Shown here: piece by piece, positions 1 to 5,496 of the stretch
Layout of the letters: each line of letters starts with the position of its first letter
How positions within the stretch are numbered: position 1 is the first letter of the stretch
Assembly (NCBI GenBank): GCA_944349915.1
Contig: CALVNU010000014.1
Coordinates: 1-13,420, forward strand
Length of the DNA: 13,420 nucleotides
Direction of reading: 5' to 3'
DNA from: an uncultured Clostridia bacterium
GTDB taxonomy: Bacteria; Bacillota; Clostridia; Christensenellales; UBA1242
Translations under genes and position numbers: made by a program
Notes under the pieces: generated by a model
What the model was told of the DNA's origin: nothing
Database searches by the model: none
What the model saw: only the letters and a program-made list of their open reading frames with translations

Positions 1-234
1 ATGGCATTTTTTAAAAAGAAACATAAAAAGCTTGCTCTGAGTTCTTCAAAAGAGCAACTTGAGAAAGCTTATCATAAAAGTGAGGCCAAATTGAAAATAG
101 CTTCAAAGACTGGCAATGAGAAATTGTTAAGTTCTGCAATGCAAGAACATGGTTGTTATGAATACGCTTTGCTATATAAAAACACACCTGAATATAAAAG
201 TAAAAGGAGAAAAAACAGTAATGGAAAATTTTAA
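1..234 (+). CDS. Small lysine-rich protein of unknown function, possibly 5'-partial
   Basis: This reading frame begins with ATG at the first base of the window and runs 77 codons to TAA, so it may be complete or may continue to the left; no ribosome binding site can be checked. The product is small, very basic and rich in Lys, Glu and Ser. It has no signal peptide or membrane segment, and residues 15-60 look helical. I do not recognise the family. Its last 14 bases overlap the start of the next gene (221-919), whose SD (AAAGGAGA) lies inside this frame, so the two are probably translationally coupled and belong to one operon. The position at the outer side of a possible tRNA-linked island suggests an accessory role, but no function can be assigned. 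Confidence 0.55.
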   Translation: MAFFKKKHKKLALSSSKEQLEKAYHKSEAKLKIASKTGNEKLLSSAMQEHGCYEYALLYKNTPEYKSKRRKNSNGKF

Positions 235-919
235 AATGATTGAAGAGTATGATTTTGATTTAAAACCTTATGATCATGATTGCTCTGAAGGAATTAAACT
301 TTTAAATGAATATCTGAAGAAAATAAATAAAATTTTTGCAAAAGGTCAAAATGGTTTTGCTGAGCTTTGTTTTTATGTTTATAAAGTTCGAGAGTTGTTT
401 AAAAATTATACCCTTACATATTTTAATCGATTTGTTACTAAGAAAAATGAATATGTGTTTTTTGACAACATTATGCAAGGTTTAGGGCTAAGTGATACAG
501 ATGTCAGCAGACTTTGTGGTTGTTATGAAAAATTTATCACACAAGATACAGACAAGCCTGCTTTGTTTGAAGAATTTTTCGGCTTTTCAAAGTCAAAGCT
601 TTTTGAGCTTTTAACTGTAGATACTGAACAACTGAAGGTCGATATTAAAAACAATGTTCTCAGACCTGATATGTCTGTTTTGTCAATTCGAGAATATGTT
701 AAGAATTATAAAGCTCAACAAAAGCAGAAAAAGAAATTATTTGAGGATGAGGAAGAAGAGCAGAAGGAGTCTATTAATGAGGATGATATTCCCCCTGCTT
801 ATGATCCAAAGCAACATTATGATTTTTCATATTTTGAAGAGAAGACAAAAGCTCAACTTTTAAATATTGTTTGGCAACTCCAAACTGAGTATGAAAAGCT
901 TAAGAAAAAGGTAAAATAA
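221..919 (+). CDS. Acidic/helical protein of unknown function, possible DNA-binding accessory protein of a mobile element
   Basis: The product is 232 aa if the ATG at 221 is used. That start is preferred over an upstream in-frame start at 149 because AAAGGAGA lies about 10 bases before it and because 149 would overlap the preceding gene much more. There is no signal peptide or membrane segment. Residues 85-107 (GLGLSDTDVSRL and following) resemble a helix-turn-helix. Residues 120-160 (FGFSKSKLFELL, then a PDMSVLSIREYV stretch) recall ParB/KorB-like DNA-binding proteins of Gram-positive phages and integrative elements. A Lys/Gln stretch (163-172) and a strongly acidic run (175-190) follow, and the C-terminal 30 residues look like a short coiled coil. 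The DNA-binding idea is inference from style, not a firm family match. The gene ends at a bidirectional hairpin terminator shared with the convergent gene. Confidence 0.65.
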   Translation: MENFKMIEEYDFDLKPYDHDCSEGIKLLNEYLKKINKIFAKGQNGFAELCFYVYKVRELFKNYTLTYFNRFVTKKNEYVFFDNIMQGLGLSDTDVSRLCGCYEKFITQDTDKPALFEEFFGFSKSKLFELLTVDTEQLKVDIKNNVLRPDMSVLSIREYVKNYKAQQKQKKKLFEDEEEEQKESINEDDIPPAYDPKQHYDFSYFEEKTKAQLLNIVWQLQTEYEKLKKKVK

Positions 920-920
920 A

Positions 921-950
921 AACAAGGCGTTTTATTCGCCTTGCTTTTTT
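921..950. terminator. Bidirectional rho-independent terminator between convergent genes
   Basis: CAAGGCG (923-929) pairs with CGCCTTG (937-943) around a 7-base loop. The hairpin is followed by C and six T on the + strand, and is preceded by an A-rich stretch that becomes a T-tract on the minus strand. It serves the + gene ending at 919 and the minus gene ending at 932. The last codons and stop of the minus gene lie within the hairpin itself. Confidence 0.85.
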
Positions 951-1393
951 GTTATTTCAATATCTTCTATGGTATATGTTGTTGTTATTGGTTCATTTCT
1001 TAATCTTTGTCTTTCCATTTCTCTGATTTTTTCTTCATGCCTTATTTTATCATTTCTTTCTGCGATTTCAATCAGCTCTTTATATGGTTTTAATTTTTGA
1101 AAAAATATTACAATATTTATTATTAATATGAGAAACGTTATAATGCTTAAACATAAAAAGGTTACTATTAAATCAGGATTTTGATATTTATTTATTAAAC
1201 CAGGAAATAAATTTGCATATTCATTATATTGTTGTGATTCGTAAAGTAAGCAAAATATAAAGCATAGAAATAGTATAACTGGTATAATGATTAATAAGCT
1301 ATATTTTAATTTTTGAACTTTGTATATTTGTTTTGCTTCTTTTGTTTCTACATCGTCTGATAGAGTAATGTTTTTTATTTTTAAAGTTTTCAT
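932..1393 (-). CDS. Small two-helix membrane protein of unknown function
   Basis: The product is 153 aa. The ATG is supported by AGGAG 7 bases upstream (+ strand 1401-1405) and by a near-consensus promoter just beyond it. There is no cleavable signal peptide. A polar N-terminus (1-30) precedes two hydrophobic segments at about 31-50 and 76-98, separated by a 25-residue Tyr/Asn-rich loop. Residues 100-135 are highly charged (Lys/Glu/Arg) and probably form a cytoplasmic coiled coil. This gives a helical hairpin with both ends on the same side, probably inside. I do not recognise the family; such proteins are common orphans in integrative elements. The coding DNA is extremely AT-rich. It stands as a single gene with its own promoter and shares the 921-950 terminator. 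Confidence 0.7.
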   Translation of the reverse strand: MKTLKIKNITLSDDVETKEAKQIYKVQKLKYSLLIIIPVILFLCFIFCLLYESQQYNEYANLFPGLINKYQNPDLIVTFLCLSIITFLILIINIVIFFQKLKPYKELIEIAERNDKIRHEEKIREMERQRLRNEPITTTYTIEDIEITKKQGE

Positions 1394-1411
1394 TATTGTG
1401 CTCCTGTTTGT

Positions 1412-1440
1412 ATTATAAAATATTATTTTGATTTAGTCAA
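1412..1440 (-). promoter_or_regulatory. Sigma-A-type promoter for the 932-1393 gene
   Basis: Read on the minus strand: TTGACT (1440-1435), a 17-base spacer, then TATAAT (1417-1412). This is an 11/12 match to consensus at the optimal spacing. The expected transcription start (about 1404-1406) falls at the SD, so the mRNA leader would be only about 12-14 nt. Confidence 0.8.
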
Positions 1441-1457
1441 TTATAATTAGAAAAAGG

Positions 1458-1489
1458 CAAAATAAAAAACTAGTAAAATTTACTAGTTT
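1458..1489 (-). terminator. AT-rich hairpin terminator downstream of tRNA-fMet
   Basis: AAACTAGTAAA (1467-1477) and TTTACTAGTTT (1479-1489) form an 11 bp inverted repeat with a single central base. On the minus strand it is followed by a T-rich tail (complement of 1458-1469). It lies about 115 bases past the tRNA 3' end and just before the promoter of the next minus-strand gene, which fits termination of leftward transcription. The stem is GC-poor. A palindromic protein site is the alternative. Confidence 0.55.
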
Positions 1490-1536
1490 CTGAAACAATA
1501 AAGAAATCTTTCTACCTTTTTTGTTACCTCCTTTCT

Positions 1537-1558
1537 GGTGTCAAAATTGGTGTCAAAA
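1537..1558. repeat. Pair of GGTGTCAAAA direct repeats beside the tRNA 3' end
   Basis: GGTGTCAAAA occurs at 1537-1546 and again at 1549-1558, a 12-base period. The second copy ends 46 bp from the encoded CCA end of tRNA-fMet. Closely spaced short repeats near an attachment core are typical of tyrosine-integrase arm-binding sites. That role is inferred from position only, since no integrase gene is in view. Confidence 0.55.
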
Positions 1559-1604
1559 CACAATTTTTGAAGGTGGCAAAATCGCTACATCCCTTTATTT
1601 ATAA

Positions 1605-1681
1605 TGGTTGCGGGAGTTGGATTTGAACCAACGACCTTCGGGTTATGAGCCCGACGAGCTTCCGAACTGCTCTATCCCGCG
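1605..1681 (-). tRNA. tRNA-fMet (initiator, anticodon CAU)
   Basis: The 77-nt gene on the minus strand folds as a full cloverleaf and encodes its own CCA (complement of 1605-1607). The anticodon loop reads CTCATAA. Initiator identity rests on two features: the three G:C pairs of the anticodon stem next to the loop (GGG/CCC), and the mismatch at the end of the acceptor stem, where C1 faces A72 while the following six pairs are intact. The T-loop sequence GGTTCAAATCC is standard. A perfect-consensus promoter lies just upstream. The gene stands alone rather than in a tRNA cluster, and its 3' end is a plausible attachment site for the block of unknown genes at 1-1604. Confidence 0.96.
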
Positions 1682-1705
1682 TCATATCGCTTGTCAACAG
1701 TCTCT

Positions 1706-1734
1706 ATTATATGCTCTTTTCCTCCGTTTGTCAA
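1706..1734 (-). promoter_or_regulatory. Consensus promoter of tRNA-fMet
   Basis: Read on the minus strand: TTGACA (1734-1729), 17 bases, TATAAT (1711-1706), a 12/12 consensus match. The start would fall near 1699, leaving a 5' precursor of about 18 nt before the mature tRNA end at 1681. A second copy of TTGTCAACA (+ strand) lies at 1691-1699, downstream of the -10. Confidence 0.9.
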
Positions 1735-1748
1735 CACTTTTCTCAATT

Positions 1749-2402
1749 TTAATAGAAAAATATTGAACTTATTATACATATCATGGCAATCCCAAACACA
1801 ATTCGCGTAAGAATCTGTATCGCCCTATATTTTCCAAAATATGTTCGCATAAAATATTTCGCAAATAAAAGCACCGCCCCAACCATAAAAAGAATGGCAG
1901 AAATCAAATGCGTGCTTGATATAAGGCTTGAAAATGAACAGCCTAAAATTATTCCGCCAAAAAGAAATTCAACGCAACTTATCAATTTTTTTGTCAAAGA
2001 AAAATCTTTCCCCACAACAAAAACTGTAAAGCCAAAACCTGCACCCAACAATAGTCCCCCAACAAGTCCATAAAAAGTGAATGGCGCAAGCGAAATGCTT
2101 CCTAAAATTAACAATACCAAAGAGCCAATGTTTAAAAGTCCCTTTAAAATTTGTTCGCTTTTTGTGTTTTTTGTGCACGCCTCTGTTGCAAGATAAAATG
2201 CCACCGCAATACACAGCGTTAAATACAGCGCGCTATAGTTTGAAACTAGGTTTCCGCTTATCACCGCAAAAACTAAAAAGGAAAGCGGTGTAACCAAATC
2301 AAAAACAAGTCCAGAAGTTTTTTCTCTGTCCTGGAAAAAGCCATTTAATATGGCAAGTGCAAAACAAGCCACCGCCATGATTATGTAAACCGCTAAACTC
2401 AT
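1749..2402 (-). CDS. Polytopic membrane protein (about eight helices), unknown function
   Basis: The product is 217 aa and almost entirely hydrophobic. Likely membrane segments are at about 2-20, 31-50, 57-75, 86-104, 108-130, 140-158, 163-182 and 196-216, with short polar loops such as 22-30 and 76-86. No catalytic or binding motif is visible. Size and helix number resemble the YhhN/TMEM86 lysoplasmalogenase family, but I do not see its conserved acidic signature, so I do not assign it. No SD precedes the ATG. A -10-like TAAAAT ends exactly 6 bases before it and an in-frame stop lies just upstream of that, so the mRNA is probably leaderless. No terminator is seen before the tRNA-fMet promoter, so read-through into the tRNA is possible. 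Confidence 0.75.
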   Translation of the reverse strand: MSLAVYIIMAVACFALAILNGFFQDREKTSGLVFDLVTPLSFLVFAVISGNLVSNYSALYLTLCIAVAFYLATEACTKNTKSEQILKGLLNIGSLVLLILGSISLAPFTFYGLVGGLLLGAGFGFTVFVVGKDFSLTKKLISCVEFLFGGIILGCSFSSLISSTHLISAILFMVGAVLLFAKYFMRTYFGKYRAIQILTRIVFGIAMICIISSIFFY

Positions 2403-2408
2403 AACTAT

Positions 2409-2436
2409 ATTTTACCCAAAAGTTTATTATTTTCAA
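2409..2436 (-). promoter_or_regulatory. Promoter giving a probable leaderless mRNA for the 1749-2402 gene
   Basis: Read on the minus strand: TTGAAA (2436-2431), 16 bases, TAAAAT (2414-2409), then 6 bases and the ATG (2402). The predicted start site is at or within a base of the initiation codon, and no SD lies between. Confidence 0.5.
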
Positions 2437-2445
2437 AATGTTTTT

Positions 2446-2476
2446 ATAAAAAAAAGAAAATTAATCAATTTTCTTT
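2446..2476 (-). terminator. Hairpin terminator of the GtrA-family gene
   Basis: AAAGAAAATT (2453-2462) and AATTTTCTTT (2467-2476) form a 10 bp inverted repeat with a 4-base loop. On the minus strand it runs into a T-tract (complement of 2448-2455). It lies 29 bases after the GtrA gene stop and just before the promoter of the next minus-strand gene. The stem has very low GC. Confidence 0.6.
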
Positions 2477-2504
2477 ATAAATTTTCTTTTATTTTTAATA
2501 TTTT

Positions 2505-3143
2505 TTAAATTTTTCCTTTTTCTTTGCATTTTTCATACTTTTCACCAGAAAGGCTAATAATCTTGCCATTTTCTTGATTTTCCTGTAAAACATCTATCGC
2601 CTTTTTTATTTTCGGCTTTGCAAGTGCGCTTGTATTTATGCTTGAACGAAAAACAACATATCTTTGATAGAAAAATTCTGTTACAAAGTTTATAACCATC
2701 ATAAGTGCTTCTACAAGCAAACCGTTCCACCCAACATTTTCAAGCGCCTGCCCACCAAAGGCAGAGGCCGGTGTGAATACAACATAATAGGCTAGCACCA
2801 AAGTCATAGCAATTGGAACATTGTTTGCAGACTTGAAAGTAAACTTTCTGTTGAATGTAAAATTCCAAATTACCGATAATACAACAGAAATTATATGTGG
2901 TCCCCAAAAACTATCCCAGCCACAAGCCTCTGTCATCAATGTGAAACTTCCAAATTGAATAACCCCTGCCGAAATGGAAAACAACAAAAATTTGATAAAG
3001 CGCACAAATTCTTGTTTTCTACTTATTTTCTTTTCTTCCTCTTTTTTTGTCTGGTCGCTCTGGCTTAAAAGAGCGGTATTGTTTGTTGCAGGCTCTTGTT
3101 TTGCAATCACCCTCTCTTGCTCTAAAATTTTGCTATTTTTCAT
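2505..3143 (-). CDS. GtrA-family membrane protein
   Basis: The product is 212 aa from the ATG at 3143. That start has GAAAGGG 6 bases upstream; a GTG seven codons earlier lacks an SD. A polar, charged N-terminal tail (1-45) precedes a GtrA-like domain (about 47-170). Four membrane segments lie near 48-70, 82-98, 112-132 and 141-162. The family hallmarks are the phenylalanine-rich NFTFNRKFTF after helix 2 (94-103) and FFYQRYVVF after helix 4 (157-165). GtrA proteins are small inner-membrane proteins tied to cell-surface polysaccharide synthesis and thought to help move undecaprenyl-phosphate-linked sugars. No glycosyltransferase partner is in view, so the substrate is unknown. The Lys/Glu-rich tails at both ends (about 45 and 42 residues) are longer than in minimal GtrA proteins. 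The gene diverges from gyrB. Confidence 0.88.
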   Translation of the reverse strand: MKNSKILEQERVIAKQEPATNNTALLSQSDQTKKEEEKKISRKQEFVRFIKFLLFSISAGVIQFGSFTLMTEACGWDSFWGPHIISVVLSVIWNFTFNRKFTFKSANNVPIAMTLVLAYYVVFTPASAFGGQALENVGWNGLLVEALMMVINFVTEFFYQRYVVFRSSINTSALAKPKIKKAIDVLQENQENGKIISLSGEKYEKCKEKGKI

Positions 3144-3165
3144 CTTATTCCCTTTCACAGACACA

Positions 3166-3194
3166 AATATATCATAAATTCGTCATATTTCCAA
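3166..3194 (-). promoter_or_regulatory. Probable promoter of the GtrA-family gene
   Basis: Read on the minus strand: TTGGAA (3194-3189), 17 bases, TATATT (3171-3166). An overlapping TATGAT (3176-3171) is an alternative -10. The expected start near 3159 leaves about 15 nt of leader that includes the GAAAGGG ribosome binding site. Confidence 0.45.
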
Positions 3195-3225
3195 ACTTTT
3201 TACCCTATTTTTCCACAAAAATATT

Positions 3226-3255
3226 TTGACAATAAAACCTTCGCCTTTTTATTAT
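3226..3255 (+). promoter_or_regulatory. Upstream gyrB promoter (P1)
   Basis: TTGACA (3226-3231), an 18-base spacer, then TATTAT (3250-3255). The expected start near 3262 would give a leader of about 90 nt. It lies in the 207 bp gap shared with the divergent GtrA-family gene. Confidence 0.55.
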
Positions 3256-3290
3256 CGTCCAAAATTACCCCGTTTTTTGCCCCAAAACGC

Positions 3291-3319
3291 TTGCCTTTTT
3301 CTTTATTATATTATATAAT
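3291..3319 (+). promoter_or_regulatory. Proximal gyrB promoter (P2)
   Basis: TTGCCT (3291-3296), a 17-base spacer, then TATAAT (3314-3319), inside a very AT-rich stretch. The expected start near 3326 gives a leader of about 25 nt. AGGGG (3341-3345) lies 5 bases before the gyrB ATG. A second TATAAT at 3335-3340 has no -35 partner. Confidence 0.65.
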
Positions 3320-3350
3320 ATAGTATATTAAATATATAATAGGGGTAAAT

Positions 3351-5318
3351 ATGGAAGATAAAGAGCAAATTGAACTTGAAGAAAAAGAAATTGGAAAGTC
3401 AAACAAATATGACGCAAGCGATATTCAAGTGCTTGAAGGACTTGAGCCTGTTCGAAAAAGACCAGGCATGTATATTGGCTCCACCGATGAGCATGGCTTG
3501 CACCACCTTGTTACCGAAGTTGTGGACAACTCTATTGATGAGGCTCTGGCTGGATACTGCACAAAAATTGAAGTTACTTTAAATTTTGACGGCTCATGCT
3601 CCGTTGCAGACAATGGTCGTGGCATTCCAACTGGCATTATTCCAAAAGAAGGCAAAAGCGCAGTGGAAGTTGTTTTAACAAAACTGCACGCTGGTGGAAA
3701 ATTTGGTGGCGAAGGATACAAGATTTCTGGCGGGCTTCACGGTGTTGGTGTGTCATGTGTAAACGCGCTTTCAAAATACATGAAGGCCGATGTATATCAA
3801 AATGGCCAACACTATCAAATTGAATTTTCAAGGGGTAAGGTTATTTCTCCACTTACCGTTGTAGGAACAACAGACAAGCGCGGAACAACAATCACTTTCC
3901 TGCCGGATGATGAAATTTTTGAAACTGTTGATTTTAATTTTGATATCATGAAAAACAGATTTCGCGAAATTGCTTTCTTAAACAAAGGGCTTATCATCAC
4001 TCTTGAAGACAAACGCGAAGGCAGAGAACGCAAGGAAGAGTTTGAATTTAAAGGCGGAATTGTTGAGTTTGTTGATTATTTAAACAAAAATCGCGAAACT
4101 TTGCTTGCTTATCCCGTTTATTTTAACAAATTCAACAGAAACAGCAAAGGTGAACTTGAAAATGAAATTGAAGTCTGCTTTCAATTTAATGAAGGCTATA
4201 GCGAAATTATAAATGCCTATGCAAACAACATTAACACCGAAGAAGGAGGAACTCACCTTGACGGATTTAAAGCAGGGCTAACAAAGGTTATAAACGACTA
4301 TGCAGTTAAAAACAAAATAATCAAAGAAAGCGAAAAACTTTCTGGTGAGGACTGCCGTGAAGGTATAACTGCCGTGATAAGCGTTAAACTTCGAAATCCT
4401 CAATTTGAAGGTCAAACTAAAACCAAACTTGGCAATAGCGAAATGAGAACAATTGTTTATAAAGCAGTTGTGGAAGAGTTTGGAGATTATTTAGAGCAAC
4501 ACCCTAGCGAAGCAAAAAATTTGATAATGAAATCTATCACCGCACAGCGTGCAAGAGATGCAGCAAGAAATGCAAGAGAACTAACAAGACGAAAAAGCAT
4601 TCTTGAAAGCACCACCCTTCCAGGAAAACTTGCCGACTGCAGTGAAAAAGATAGAAGATTTTGCGAAATTTATCTTGTCGAAGGGGATTCTGCTGGTGGA
4701 ACTGCAAAAACTGGTAGAGATAGGCGTTTTCAAGCAGTTTTGCCACTTCGAGGCAAAATTTTAAATGTTGAAAAGGCAAGATTAAACAAAATTCTTGAAA
4801 ACCAAGAAATCAAAATGATGATAACCGCCTTTGGTACAGGTATTGGACAAGACTTTAATATGGAAAAACTGCGTTATGACAAAATTATCTGCATGAGCGA
4901 TGCCGATGTTGACGGCGCTCACATAAGAATTTTGCTTTTAACTTTCTTCTTCCGCTTTATGCGTCCATTGCTTGAAGAAGGACATGTTTACGCAGCAAAA
5001 CCACCTCTTTATAAGGTTACAAAAAACAAAGAAGACTATTATTTCTATTCCGACCAAGAACTTGAAGAGTGGTATCAAATCAATGGAAGAAAAAAGTGCG
5101 CTCAACAAAGATACAAAGGTCTTGGCGAAATGAACGCAACACAACTTTGGGAAACAACTATGAACCCAGAAAGCAGAATACTCATTCAACTTACTATTGA
5201 AGATGCCATTGAAGCGGAAAAAATGTTTAATGACTTAATGGGAGAAGATGTAGAACTTCGAAGAAAATTTATACAAGAAAATGCAACTCTTGTAAGTCCA
5301 GACGATATTGATGCTTAA
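3351..5318 (+). CDS. gyrB: DNA gyrase subunit B
   Basis: The 655 aa product is the ATPase/TOPRIM subunit of DNA gyrase, which with GyrA introduces negative supercoils using ATP. The length is typical of non-enterobacterial GyrB (about 630-660). The GHKL ATPase domain holds catalytic Glu56 and Asn60 (TEVVDNSIDEA), Asp87 (ADNGRGIP), the GGKFGG loop (115-120) and GGLHGVGVS (127-135). The transducer domain holds the QTK loop with Lys357 in QTKTKLGN. The TOPRIM domain holds Glu444 in EGDSAGG and the metal-binding DADVDG (Asp517, Asp519, Asp521), followed by QRYKGLGEM (586-594). The C-terminal RRKFIQENA ending is GyrB-like, and pairing with an adjacent gyrA carrying a GyrA box argues against ParE. 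The first ~18 residues are a charged extension. AGGGG precedes the ATG. The gene has two candidate promoters, and neither recF nor dnaA lies upstream, unlike in many Bacillota. Confidence 0.98.
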   Translation: MEDKEQIELEEKEIGKSNKYDASDIQVLEGLEPVRKRPGMYIGSTDEHGLHHLVTEVVDNSIDEALAGYCTKIEVTLNFDGSCSVADNGRGIPTGIIPKEGKSAVEVVLTKLHAGGKFGGEGYKISGGLHGVGVSCVNALSKYMKADVYQNGQHYQIEFSRGKVISPLTVVGTTDKRGTTITFLPDDEIFETVDFNFDIMKNRFREIAFLNKGLIITLEDKREGRERKEEFEFKGGIVEFVDYLNKNRETLLAYPVYFNKFNRNSKGELENEIEVCFQFNEGYSEIINAYANNINTEEGGTHLDGFKAGLTKVINDYAVKNKIIKESEKLSGEDCREGITAVISVKLRNPQFEGQTKTKLGNSEMRTIVYKAVVEEFGDYLEQHPSEAKNLIMKSITAQRARDAARNARELTRRKSILESTTLPGKLADCSEKDRRFCEIYLVEGDSAGGTAKTGRDRRFQAVLPLRGKILNVEKARLNKILENQEIKMMITAFGTGIGQDFNMEKLRYDKIICMSDADVDGAHIRILLLTFFFRFMRPLLEEGHVYAAKPPLYKVTKNKEDYYFYSDQELEEWYQINGRKKCAQQRYKGLGEMNATQLWETTMNPESRILIQLTIEDAIEAEKMFNDLMGEDVELRRKFIQENATLVSPDDIDA

Positions 5319-5470
5319 AATTTGGCAAAAAACTGTATTTTGATAAACAACCACCAAAAAAAGTTTAAAACACAAACAGACATAAAAATGACTAAACTTA
5401 AAAATTAAACTTAAAATAAAAAAATGTTAAAAAAATTAAAATAAAAAAAGACAATTAAAAATCTATTAAT

Positions 5471-5492
5471 AAAGCAGACACTGCTTTGGAGG
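5471..5492 (+). promoter_or_regulatory. Hairpin abutting the gyrA ribosome binding site
   Basis: The gyrB-gyrA gap (5319-5496, 178 bp) is a low-complexity A-rich stretch with repeated AAACTTAAAA-like words; I see no convincing promoter or terminator in it, so gyrA may be co-transcribed with gyrB. Its end holds AAAGCAG (5471-5477), a 3-base loop and CTGCTTT (5481-5487). The SD GGAGG (5488-5492) follows directly, then 4 bases and the gyrA ATG. The stem leaves the SD free but next to the helix, so it could stabilise the mRNA or tune initiation. Confidence 0.45.
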
Positions 5493-5496
5493 AATT

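Noticed and set aside
1526..1536. ACCTCCTTTCT matches the 3' end of 16S rRNA (anti-SD)
   Set aside because: Only 11 bases match and no other 16S sequence lies upstream. It also reads as a plain SD on the minus strand with no start codon nearby. Chance or a vestigial SD is more likely than an rRNA fragment.
1475..1628. Open + strand frame reading GVKIGVK into the tRNA, as an integrase C-terminus
   Set aside because: The frame is closed by TAA near 1475 and no integrase sequence lies upstream, so it cannot be called a gene. It is kept only as supporting context for the possible island boundary.
1605..1681. Elongator tRNA-Met or tRNA-Ile with CAT anticodon
   Set aside because: The C1:A72 mismatch and the three G:C pairs above the anticodon loop are initiator features.
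1691..1737. TTGTCAACA direct repeats around the tRNA-fMet promoter as an operator
   Set aside because: One copy is simply the -35 element. The second has no matching -10, and a 9-base match in AT-rich DNA may be chance.
2081..2293. Opposite-strand and alternate-frame open frames within the membrane protein, gyrB, gyrA, helD, hisS and uvrC
   Set aside because: They overlap well-supported genes, lack ribosome binding sites, and show odd composition without domain motifs; they are shadows of the real frames.
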